From positions 1 through 32,231 of the forward strand of contig CAYWXG010000028.1 in the NCBI GenBank assembly GCA_964462445.1: a stretch of DNA of 32,231 nt, read 5' to 3'. Each line of letters begins with the position of its first letter. Positions within the stretch are counted from its first letter, which is position 1. Below the pieces are notes generated by a model. The model did not search any database. It had not been told where the DNA came from and saw only the letters and a program-made list of their open reading frames with translations. Shown here piece by piece: positions 26,601 through 32,231 of this stretch. Source of the DNA: JAGBWK01 sp964462445. GTDB lineage: Bacteria; Bacteroidota; Bacteroidia; Bacteroidales; Muribaculaceae. Both the position numbers and the translations under genes were made by a program.

Positions 26601-28527
26601 TGCTGATATTGAAGATGGCGCTACCTTCAAGGCTTGTAGAAGCGTCGATAGTCATTGTTAAAGAGGTTTTGTCTACCGACATCTTCGGACCGGCATTTGT
26701 AGTAGCAGATACTACTTCAGAGAGTGCAGAAGCATCTCCCCAACGGTTTACGGCTTGAAGAGCCATGTAGTAGGTAGTCAATGGCTCTAATCCTGTCAAT
26801 TCATAAGAAGCGGCTTCGCCTGACGCAAGGAACTTAGTGTCAATGTTGATGCGCTTAAGAGTTGAGAGGTCGGTTGTTGAATCAAATTCGCTTGTGCCGT
26901 AGTACAGAACGTGATTGTTGACATTGCCTTCGCTTGAATTGGGGACTGTCCATTCGAGAAGAATGTTGTCCTGTCCGGCAGTTGCGACAATGGCTCCGAC
27001 TGCTTCAGGAGCTGTGCCATCGCCCATAACTAAAGCTTTTCCTGCATCAATATAACCACTACCGAAAAGTCCTACCGCGGTGGGATTGGGAGTGTAGAAG
27101 TCGTTAACCGATGAAAGGAGTTGAGTGCGTAGAGTCTCATTTGAGAGAGTTGATTTACCGTGTTGAGATAGAACGAGAGCTGCGATTCCCGAAACGTGGG
27201 GTGTTGCCATAGATGTTCCCTCATTCCATCCATATTGGTTGTTGGGAAGAGTTGAAAGTACACCTTCTTTTTCGCTGTAGTCCAAAAGCCCACCGGGAGC
27301 TACAATGTCAACCCATGAACCATAATTTGAGTAGCCGGCAGGAGTAAGATAGCAAGTCATAGCACCTACAGCAACGGTTGGCTCGTAGTAAGCGGGGTAG
27401 TAGTTGCCTATTTCTCCATTATTACCGGTAGCAAAAATACAGAGACCACCGGCAAGGTTGTCGCCACCTCCATATTTAGTAAAGTAGTCGATGGCATCGA
27501 GCACTTCCTGCTCATAATAGTCGGGAGAGCCCCAGCCCCATGAACACTGAGCGATAGATGCACCGCAACGTGCTGCGTAGATGATAGCAGCCGCGAAGTC
27601 ACCTTCTTGAGTGCCTGAGCGTGTATCAAAAACTTGGCAAGAAATCATGCGGATACCGCTACCTTCTTCTCCATTACCACCGGCAACACCGGCAACGCCT
27701 TTACCATTGTTGCTGACAGCAGCTACCGTACCGGCAACGTGAGTACCATGGGCATGTGGATAGATAGCCGCAGAGTTGGTGCAAAAGTTGTAACCGTAGA
27801 TGTCGTCAACGTAGCCGTTATTATCGTCGTCAACACCTTCTACGCCATTGGCTTCAGATTCGTTGATGTGAATATTGCCGGCAAGGTCTTCGTGGTTGAT
27901 GTCAATACCACCATCGATGATGGCAACAATGACATCACTACGACCGGTAGTAGTTTGCCATGCTTCGAAAAGGTTGATGTCGGCGCCGGGAACAGCTCCA
28001 ACAGCAATGCTTCCGTCGTTGACATAGTGCCATTGCTGGCTCAACATCGGGTCATTGAAAGGCATGGCAGAAGAAGCCGTAGCTGCAACTTCTTGAGCTG
28101 TAGCTACACGGAAATTTCCATTACCTTCAACTAATTGCATCGGGACTATGGTGTGGGCGATTTGTACACCGGGAGTCTCGCTGAAAATTTGGCTTGCTTC
28201 TTCGGGGGTAATGCTTTCGTCGAAAGTTACTTCGTACCAGCGGTTAAGTCCGAATTCGGCAAGCTGAGCTTCATCTTTTGCAGAATATGGTATCATTCTG
28301 CGAATACTTGCTACTTTGACTTTCTGTGCTGATGCGTCAAACGGGGTGATGCCGGTATTGACATTTCCCATTGTCTGCATGCGAGGAGTATTTCCGATTT
28401 GAGCAGCAACTTCAGGTTGCAACTTAACGCGGATTACACCCTTCTTAGGAGTCAATGCAGCTTCTGCATTTGTACTGCAACCCAATATCATGAGGGCTAC
28501 AAGTAATTTTGAGAAGAATTTTTGCAT
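20668..28527 (-). CDS. Very large subtilisin-like (S8) protease with type IX secretion sorting domain
   Basis: The protein has 2619 residues. A signal peptide ends near residue 24 (CSTNAEA); Cys17 makes a weak alternative lipobox. A pro-region (25-155) precedes an S8 domain with Asp205 (AIIDGGID), His260 (HAHGTHVAG), oxyanion Asn369 (ATGNNG) and Ser439 (GTSMATPHVSG), so the triad is complete. A fibronectin III-like domain lies around 505-610. Then come several ASH/choice-of-anchor D-type beta domains (for example VNFGALLVGESKSIEV and SNNIDFGQVF). Two related modules centred on FPFYG lie near residues 1157 and 1611, and cadherin-like domains (RAPEATALEDITIEQG) follow. The last 80 residues (YPNPVVEILNV, ALYNLNGVKV, GLYLLKV) form a type IX sorting domain, so the protein is probably exported by the Por system to the cell surface. 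It lies 60 bases after ettA with no clear promoter of its own. The natural substrate is unknown. Confidence 0.88.
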   Translation of the reverse strand: MQKFFSKLLVALMILGCSTNAEAALTPKKGVIRVKLQPEVAAQIGNTPRMQTMGNVNTGITPFDASAQKVKVASIRRMIPYSAKDEAQLAEFGLNRWYEVTFDESITPEEASQIFSETPGVQIAHTIVPMQLVEGNGNFRVATAQEVAATASSAMPFNDPMLSQQWHYVNDGSIAVGAVPGADINLFEAWQTTTGRSDVIVAIIDGGIDINHEDLAGNIHINESEANGVEGVDDDNNGYVDDIYGYNFCTNSAAIYPHAHGTHVAGTVAAVSNNGKGVAGVAGGNGEEGSGIRMISCQVFDTRSGTQEGDFAAAIIYAARCGASIAQCSWGWGSPDYYEQEVLDAIDYFTKYGGGDNLAGGLCIFATGNNGEIGNYYPAYYEPTVAVGAMTCYLTPAGYSNYGSWVDIVAPGGLLDYSEKEGVLSTLPNNQYGWNEGTSMATPHVSGIAALVLSQHGKSTLSNETLRTQLLSSVNDFYTPNPTAVGLFGSGYIDAGKALVMGDGTAPEAVGAIVATAGQDNILLEWTVPNSSEGNVNNHVLYYGTSEFDSTTDLSTLKRINIDTKFLASGEAASYELTGLEPLTTYYMALQAVNRWGDASALSEVVSATTNAGPKMSVDKTSLTMTIDASTSLEGSAIFNISNNDEGLLKWEGKIATKSFSAATSSVGSTRPMIGSLSTTKTKLGITPYASTASEFVTSDYVVEDYPMQLQYFKEYWASIGESDKSLPNSEAQWFVVDPTTYPDGFNLTHVVVGSTYGQSPTIQIYDGSKAISTATLLGEVKPSYFYNGYQVPLLEQIYFAPGQSFWVVAHFPAESNQNNYPLGLANADAAYGSYSYMSNDMGATWKLLSEALKGSPYESMGNEVSWAITAISKNPAWDKVFTLSPAQGQVKYGETQEVVLKNDGQQLVNGTYKFNVSFTTNESSANTNKIQATVTVNGNAPKMAPVKVVNFGALLVGESKSIEVELFNEGYGPFTGKYGYLQESSGGFSSSSEHYTIQDVPYRGFPARSTSKITLVYTPQSAGSHTGTITFTNVNGIEFKITVQGVATDPAKIVIDPEVVEVGDLDVDASAVTKDFIIKNEGNYPLEYVFPKFSDEQLEASHGKASHKYGYTALTNLDGATDFAYDGNPALIGGTDITSVFSDDVKNTNAISLGFDFPFYGKTYDKIYINSLGGISFSLGEYSYFPPLRESSESLEGIGYITAYGHQLQFGPESKVVYAKQDGKFVIKYENVLAVKYDVETSPISFRIMLSANGDIEIFYDDYVRTEMIWDDWYGEMESDRLFQGGSTLFCAIKDPEGVDPLVVTSADIADYWDNSDDPAGDVYKQFNTQSSVKFEAPAAYFVTAITPAYSIVNPGESVTVQATLKANETMYAGATTNRLTIETNDPNAATAYVSFNANITGANLVAVAMLESNNIDFGQVFRTSTAQLPVIVKNSGKAAFDVTDIAIANGKFSIDLATPFTIEPGMSKDIIVTLPTDTEGVVEDVITVTPSVGEPLSATLKGEVIGCPGIETSLTDITETVASGAELKKELTITNNGDENLKFSTLPGTFTHVANEINEGAQVSYIYKSAVDGATEFDWVDIETTGLGEQNNFSYYNQNDYATVTLPFEFPFYGEKYTEMYIYNTGFVSFTKRDDQKIWPEPPAVFPEGTIFTNIIAPYWGLHTMDSSKTAGTYHYMTEDEVVVSWMEYGNTMNIGVCFQLIMKKDGSFKFQYKSYGEYAIIFDAFGLAGVANEGGSESVVIPDRMIQFNNAVQFIPVVETTLAPNESKTLSVEVDTDKMAGTYTDAITINTNIPGSETIEIPVTLTVTGEAKIVTPTEIIEEHVIGYMDMSGPVTGTFGSMGTFEVIVNIENQGTAPFTVTNISLDPKEIAPFPEYPDDILPMYDYIFYYGIGYDWMTGEEILTWNPFQGAPIEVGADGLKISLPFDPYWTLYTTVGEYKTTLKLAVDGLGEITEIAIPITVNITDMPYAYVNKGGEYLPEVRITNAAPDYKSTETINLANMGAYKLTYDMYLDMTGVGEEVEVGGGIAPISHTVNILGEDAVKQLSANIQSEIEIKPLANETDNLYDAPSTEDFEYNNALYYPSLVGLPANSYGTGNTYGLYKAATHYVAPDGGFNISHVYFATTLTNTSSTGVVESVVENVDYLIEIVAGTDYENGTVVGKGTFHIDEMQGASFVIAALDKAVYLDEGQEFYIRITYPVGIKYPAYLSSKEESVVSNRYMGYVEGYGWFDVASMFKDQYGSLGYIMTALETVPGEPWIKLLNETTSGEVAIQESVDINLAINAASAPLEKGNKAMLVIKSNDPQQPIINLPIYLDLNGKPVITSEAGTILAAEGATTQATINILDVEGDNFSFSMVDNGNLAKITNVEGGTITEDENGVYNVEGADATTGVNVTVDITPDYGDEGSYAMSFFAKDAVGNEAQTDISYTVAHTNRAPEATALEDITIEQGSTSAVLNFADMFTDPDGDDITYQLYVSSKTIISTFVSGTSAIFVGNEVGTVTITVVATDSNGASTTLTFKVNVVEASGIADITIKTGVNIYPNPVVEILNVTCNFDAADASFALYNLNGVKVIDSTANVVNGETITINVGHLADGLYLLKVNANGAEATFPVVKH

Positions 28528-28587
28528 AAGCTTGTGTTTAAAAAATGGTTAAATATTAAAGTTTTAAAGTAAGTTCTGAATTGTTTA

Positions 28588-30273
28588 CTATTCCATGAGT
28601 TTACGGTAGCGACGACGAGGCGGCTCTTTGCCGTCATTCATGCGACGTTTGTATTCCTCATAGTCACTATATGACCCCTCATACCATACGACATTGCCGT
28701 CGCCTTCAAAAGAAAGTATGTGGGTGCAAATGCGGTCAAGGAACCAACGGTCGTGGCTCACTACTACCGCGCATCCGGCGAAGTCGTCGAGACCTTCTTC
28801 AAGAGCGCGTAATGTATTGACATCAATGTCGTTGGTGGGTTCGTCGAGAAGTAGTACGTTTCCTTCTTCTTTCAGTGCCATTGCCAAGTGGAGGCGATTA
28901 CGTTCTCCGCCCGATAGTACACCAATCTTTTTCTCTTGATCGGCTCCGGTGAAATTGAATTTTGAGAGGTATGCGCGAGCGTTAATGTCGCGTCCTCCCA
29001 TGCGGAATGATTCTATTCCTTGTGAGATTACTTCGTAGACAGATTTTTCAGGGAGCAAATCATGGTGTGTTTGGTCAACGTAGGCAATTTTAACTGTTTC
29101 GCCTACTTCAAACGTTCCTCCGTCGGGTTGCTCTTGTTTCATGATGAGGCGGAAAAGTGTTGTTTTTCCTGCGCCATTGGGTCCGATTACACCTACGATG
29201 CCGTTGGGAGGGAGTGAGAATGTCAAGTTGTTGAATAAGCGTTTTTTACCAAACGCTTTGCTCAAATTGCTGACTTCAATGACCTTGTTGCCCAATCGAG
29301 GTCCGTTGGGAATGAATATTTCGAGTTTCTCTTCCTTTTGTTTTTGGTCCTCATTAAGAAGTCGGTCGTAGGAGTTAAGACGAGCTTTACCTTTTGCTTG
29401 ACGCGCTTTGGGAGCCATGCGTACCCATTCGAGTTCGCGCTCAAGTGTTTTGCGTCGTTTTGATGCTTGTTTCTCTTCCATAGCCATGCGTTTGGTCTTT
29501 TGGTCGAGCCAAGAAGAGTAGTTCCCTTTCCAAGGAATTCCTTCGCCGCGGTCGAGTTCAAGAATCCAGCCGGCAACATGGTCGAGGAAGTAGCGGTCGT
29601 GTGTGATAGCAATTACAGTGCCGGCATATTGGCGTAAATGCTGTTCGAGCCAGTCGATAGACTCAGCATCGAGGTGGTTGGTAGGTTCGTCGAGCAATAG
29701 CACGTCGGGCTGTTGTAGCAAAAGACGAATGAGTGCAACGCGACGACGTTCACCCCCTGATAGTGTGCTGACCGGTTGGTCGTCGGGGGGGCATTGAAGA
29801 GCGTCCATTGCGCGTTCGAGTTTTGAATCGATATTCCAGGCGTCGGCTGCATCAAGTTTATCTTGAAGTTCGGCTTGACGTGCTAAAAGGGCATCCATTT
29901 TGTCGGGGTCCTCAAGCACTTCCGGGTCGCCGAATGATGCATTGACGCTATCGTATTCAGCAAGAAGGTCCATGATAGGTTGCACGCCTTCACGAACCAC
30001 CTCGATAACGGTCTTCGAGGGGTCGAGTTGCGGGTCCTGTTCAAGGTATCCTACTGAATATCCCGGTGAAAATACAACCTCACCTTGATAATCTTTGTCG
30101 ATACCTGCAATGATTTTCAACAATGATGATTTACCGGAACCATTTAAACCGATGATGCCGATTTTCGCACCATAGAAAAATGACAGGTATATGTTTTTTA
30201 ATACTTGTTTCTGAGGAGGATAGGTTTTGGAAACACCTACCATTGAGAATATAATTTTTTTATCGTCGGCCAT
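28588..30273 (-). CDS. ettA: Energy-dependent translational throttle protein EttA (ABC-F ATPase)
   Basis: This 561-residue soluble protein has two ABC domains and no membrane segment. Walker A of domain 1 is GLNGSGKS (42-49); its signature is LSGGERRRVALIRLLL and its Walker B VLLLDEPTNHLD. Domain 2 has GPNGAGKTT, LSGGERNRLHLA and VLLLDEPTNDID. The linker with KQASKRRKTLERELEWVRM and KGKARLNSYDRLL is typical of EttA. EttA binds the ribosomal E site and gates the first elongation steps according to the ATP/ADP ratio. It follows def by 59 bases, in a unit devoted partly to protein synthesis. Confidence 0.94.
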   Translation of the reverse strand: MADDKKIIFSMVGVSKTYPPQKQVLKNIYLSFFYGAKIGIIGLNGSGKSSLLKIIAGIDKDYQGEVVFSPGYSVGYLEQDPQLDPSKTVIEVVREGVQPIMDLLAEYDSVNASFGDPEVLEDPDKMDALLARQAELQDKLDAADAWNIDSKLERAMDALQCPPDDQPVSTLSGGERRRVALIRLLLQQPDVLLLDEPTNHLDAESIDWLEQHLRQYAGTVIAITHDRYFLDHVAGWILELDRGEGIPWKGNYSSWLDQKTKRMAMEEKQASKRRKTLERELEWVRMAPKARQAKGKARLNSYDRLLNEDQKQKEEKLEIFIPNGPRLGNKVIEVSNLSKAFGKKRLFNNLTFSLPPNGIVGVIGPNGAGKTTLFRLIMKQEQPDGGTFEVGETVKIAYVDQTHHDLLPEKSVYEVISQGIESFRMGGRDINARAYLSKFNFTGADQEKKIGVLSGGERNRLHLAMALKEEGNVLLLDEPTNDIDVNTLRALEEGLDDFAGCAVVVSHDRWFLDRICTHILSFEGDGNVVWYEGSYSDYEEYKRRMNDGKEPPRRRYRKLME

Positions 30274-30332
30274 AGTCTTATATTTTAAGATTGTCGGGAT
30301 GTAAAATAGTTCTCGTAGTCTTAGACTAATAA

Positions 30333-30899
30333 TTATTTACGTTTGCGAGGTGCGTAGCGAACGGGGTAGTTGCAACTGACACGCCCCTCTACAATGTTTG
30401 TGAGCTTGCGTCGTATCATCTGTTTGCGAATGGGGGAGATGTGATCAATGTAAACGCGACCTTCAAGGTGGTCGTATTCATGTTGTACGATACGAGCTAA
30501 AAATCCGCTCATATCTTCTTCGTGTTCTTCGAAATTCTCATCAAGCCAATTTAGACGAATGTGTTCAACGCGCTTTACGTCTTCTGACAGGCCGGGCAAA
30601 CTTAGGCACCCTTCGGACCGACTAACACTGTCGCCGTCGAGGACTTCAAGTTCCGGATTAATAAGCACCATCTTTCTACCTGCACATTCCGGGAAAGTCT
30701 CAGCAACAAGGTCGGCATCTATTACCACCAGACGAATGCTTTTGCCAATTTGTGGCGCTGCCAATCCTACTCCCTCAGAGGTGTACATGGTTTCAAACAT
30801 ATCCGCGATTAGTGCTTTCAAGTCGGGATAGTCGGGTGTCACTTCGTCGGTTGTGGCACGAAGTACCGGGTGTCCATATAGGTATACGGGAAGATTCAT
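30333..30899 (-). CDS. def: Peptide deformylase
   Basis: This 188-residue metalloenzyme removes the formyl group from the N-terminal methionine of new proteins. The three family motifs are GVGLAAPQIG (43-52), EGCLSLP (96-102) with metal ligand Cys98, and QHEYDHLEG (139-147) with ligands His140 and His144 and catalytic Glu141. It lies 15 bases after ruvX on the same strand and before ettA. The start MNLPVYLYGHPVLR is typical of the family. Confidence 0.97.
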   Translation of the reverse strand: MNLPVYLYGHPVLRATTDEVTPDYPDLKALIADMFETMYTSEGVGLAAPQIGKSIRLVVIDADLVAETFPECAGRKMVLINPELEVLDGDSVSRSEGCLSLPGLSEDVKRVEHIRLNWLDENFEEHEEDMSGFLARIVQHEYDHLEGRVYIDHISPIRKQMIRRKLTNIVEGRVSCNYPVRYAPRKRK

Positions 30900-30914
30900 T
30901 GTTTTGAATGGGTT

Positions 30915-31337
30915 TTATTTGTTGTAATGCCTGCTTTCTAAATAGTCATTCAGTATGATAGTTGCTGAAATTTCATCTACAATGGCTTTGTCGCGTCGAG
31001 CCATTTTCTTCAACCCACCGTCAATCATTGCACGATGAGCTATGGCAGATGTAAATCTCTCGTCAAAGAATATAATTTCAATATTGGGAAGAGCTTTGCG
31101 TAGTTGCCCTATTCCGGGGCGTATATAGCGCATTGAGTCGGATTCCTCGCCACGCATAGTGGTGGGGTATCCAACAATTATAGCATCGACCGGTTCGTTT
31201 GCAACGTAACCTTTAATAAACTCAATTAGTTTTGAGGTGTCGATTGTAGTTAGACCTGAGGCAACTATGCGCAGGGTGTCGGTGACGGCAATCCCACAAC
31301 GGCGTCGGCCGTAGTCAATTGATAATAATCTTCCCAT
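30915..31337 (-). CDS. ruvX: RuvX/YqgF-type Holliday junction resolvase or pre-16S rRNA nuclease
   Basis: This 140-residue RNase H-fold protein has the family start GRLLSIDYGRRRCGIAVTD with catalytic Asp8, a central VDAIIVGYPTTMRGEES, FFDERFTSAIA with the second acidic site, and KAIVDEISATIIL carrying the last Asp. YqgF homologues process the 5' end of 16S rRNA and have been proposed to resolve Holliday junctions. It is the first gene of ruvX-def-ettA. Its ATG lies only 7 bases after a -7 box, so the transcript may have almost no leader. Confidence 0.93.
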   Translation of the reverse strand: MGRLLSIDYGRRRCGIAVTDTLRIVASGLTTIDTSKLIEFIKGYVANEPVDAIIVGYPTTMRGEESDSMRYIRPGIGQLRKALPNIEIIFFDERFTSAIAHRAMIDGGLKKMARRDKAIVDEISATIILNDYLESRHYNK

Positions 31338-31344
31338 TCGGCGA

Positions 31345-31377
31345 CAAATTTACAAAAAAATCTCCTATATGTAACAA
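31345..31377 (-). promoter_or_regulatory. Promoter of ruvX-def-ettA, inside a terminator hairpin
   Basis: On the minus strand a TTG -33 element (31375-31377) and a -7 box TAAATTTG (31345-31352) are spaced by 22 bases, the same spacing as the promoter at 16323. The -33 element lies in the loop and arm of the terminator at 31354-31395. The expected start falls at about 31338-31340, right at the ruvX ATG. Confidence 0.55.
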
Positions 31378-31395
31378 CATATCGGAGATTTTTTT
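31354..31395. terminator. Two-way terminator after the carbonic anhydrase-like gene
   Basis: AAAAAAATCTCC (31354-31365) and ATATGT (31367-31372) pair with ACATAT (31377-31382) and GGAGATTTTTTT (31384-31395) around an AACA loop, with one T/C mismatch. It ends the minus-strand gene at 31447 and lies 17 bases before the ruvX start. Confidence 0.8.
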
Positions 31396-31446
31396 GCATA
31401 TTTTTCTAACAAAAATTTTGCGAGACTCTCTCTGTGTCAGTAATTT

Positions 31447-31989
31447 CTATAATTGCTTGGTGGGGTCGATGTCGGGAGTGGCATACCATGATGAGTACAT
31501 CAAATAGTTATGGGCTATTTTGATGTTCATCTCGCGAGCTTTTTCCGGTTCTACCATTTTTATAAATTTGGCCGGCGCTCCTCCCCAAAGTTCATTTGGT
31601 CCAATCTTGGTGCGTGACAAAACGACAGAGCCTGCGGCAACAAGTGCGCCTTCTCCCACTTCAGCATCGTCCATTACTACGGCACCCATTCCAATGAGGG
31701 CATAGTCGTGGATTTTAGCACCGTGTATCACAACGTTATGGCCTATTGAAACATGGTTGCCAATCTCGATTGTTGATTTCTGATAAAGGGTGTGAAGCAC
31801 AGAGCCGTCTTGTATGTTGACGCAATTGCCTATGCGAATGGAGTTTACATCTCCGCGAATTACAGTATTAAACCAAACAGAGCAATCGTTGCCCATGACA
31901 ACATCGCCTACGATTGTAGCGTTTTCCGCCAAGAAGCAGTTGCTTCCTATTTGTGGTGTAAATCCGCGAACAGGTACGATTAATGACAT
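31447..31989 (-). CDS. Gamma-class carbonic anhydrase-like hexapeptide-repeat protein
   Basis: This 180-residue left-handed beta-helix protein is built from hexapeptide repeats such as ENATIVGDVVMGNDCSVWFN and ALIGMGAVVMDDAEVGEGAL. The three zinc-binding histidines of gamma carbonic anhydrases are present: His66 (SVLHTLY), His84 (SIGHNV) and His89 (VVIHGA). The family (YrdA/PaaY/CaiE type) forms trimers with zinc at subunit contacts; some members hydrate CO2 and others have no proven activity. It lies 36 bases after the aminopeptidase gene and before a terminator. Confidence 0.88.
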   Translation of the reverse strand: MSLIVPVRGFTPQIGSNCFLAENATIVGDVVMGNDCSVWFNTVIRGDVNSIRIGNCVNIQDGSVLHTLYQKSTIEIGNHVSIGHNVVIHGAKIHDYALIGMGAVVMDDAEVGEGALVAAGSVVLSRTKIGPNELWGGAPAKFIKMVEPEKAREMNIKIAHNYLMYSSWYATPDIDPTKQL

Positions 31990-32025
31990 TTTTATAAATT
32001 GTAATAAAGTTATGATTAATAAAGT

Positions 32026-32231
32026 TTAGAGTGGCAGAGTACGCTCACGTAGCCACTCTTGCTCTTCGTTGGATAGAAGGGGCGCAAGGCGAGCATAAAC
32101 GGTGGCGTGGTACTCATTAACCCAACGTATTTCTTCGGGAGTCATCATTGTCAATTCAAACAAATTACGGTCGAATGGGAAAAGGGTGATGGTTTCGAAT
32201 TTTAGGAAACGACCGAATTCAGTTGAGAAAG
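32026..32231 (-). CDS. Xaa-Pro aminopeptidase (M24B), C-terminal part
   Basis: The gene enters from the window edge, and only the last 68 codons are visible, up to the TAA at 32026-32028. The sequence includes FGRFLKFETITLFPFDRNL, MMTPEEIRWVNEYHATVY and EEQEWLRERTLPL. This matches the C-terminal domain (Peptidase_M24_C) of Bacteroidales Xaa-Pro aminopeptidases, which remove an N-terminal residue next to proline. The metal site lies outside the window, so activity cannot be judged. Confidence 0.8.
   Translation of the reverse strand, partial: FSTEFGRFLKFETITLFPFDRNLFELTMMTPEEIRWVNEYHATVYARLAPLLSNEEQEWLRERTLPL

Noticed and set aside
27634..28134. A 166-codon open frame opposite the S8 protease gene, with several smaller ones along it
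   Set aside because: They lie wholly inside the protease coding region, are rich in valine, serine and threonine as expected from mirrored codons, and show no family motif.

Overview
The window looks like chromosomal DNA of a gut-type Bacteroidales bacterium, possibly of the Muribaculaceae/Barnesiellaceae kind (family placement is inference). Supporting signs are TAnnTTTG -7 promoter boxes, OMP_b-brl_3-type outer-membrane barrels, a DUF4292 lipoprotein, a GH97 glycosidase, a type IX secretion sorting domain and the run dut / TPR protein / DUF4292. No rRNA, tRNA, CRISPR array or insertion sequence was recognised.

Region 1 (84-5082, + strand) is an AT-rich accessory cassette of four tightly packed genes. 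They encode a small cysteine-rich double-glycine peptide, an outer-membrane beta-barrel protein, a C39-peptidase ABC exporter, and a 66-residue protein that resembles only the membrane-anchoring N-terminus of an HlyD-type adaptor. The layout suggests that the peptide is cut after Gly-Gly and exported, but no full-length adaptor or modification enzyme is present. This is the best candidate for an undescribed system.

Region 2 (5266-8518, +) holds an EnvC-like murein hydrolase activator with a degenerate LytM domain, a Wzx/MATE-like flippase overlapping it, and folB. Region 3 (8521-10828) is a scar-like stretch: a truncated GH43 glycosidase remnant with a terminator, two further open-frame fragments, three 16-bp direct repeats spaced by three helical turns around a promoter, and an AAA ATPase/DUF4143 gene whose C-terminus looks like a PD-(D/E)XK nuclease.

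Region 4 (10978-13087, +) is a GH97 glycoside hydrolase. Region 5 (16218 back to 13095, -) is dut, a TPR protein and a DUF4292 lipoprotein. As I recall, many Bacteroidales carry EnvC directly after DUF4292. Turning the 5.1-13.09 kb segment round would restore that order, so an old inversion is possible.

Region 6 (16323-20609, +) is a promoter, a TonB-dependent-type barrel protein, lipA and lipB (lipoate synthesis), ending in a two-way terminator. Region 7 (- strand, 32231 back to 20668) begins with the C-terminal end of an Xaa-Pro aminopeptidase and a gamma-class carbonic anhydrase-like protein. A hairpin terminator follows that appears to share its bases with the promoter of ruvX-def-ettA. 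The last gene is a very large (2619-residue) subtilisin-like protease with a type IX secretion signal.
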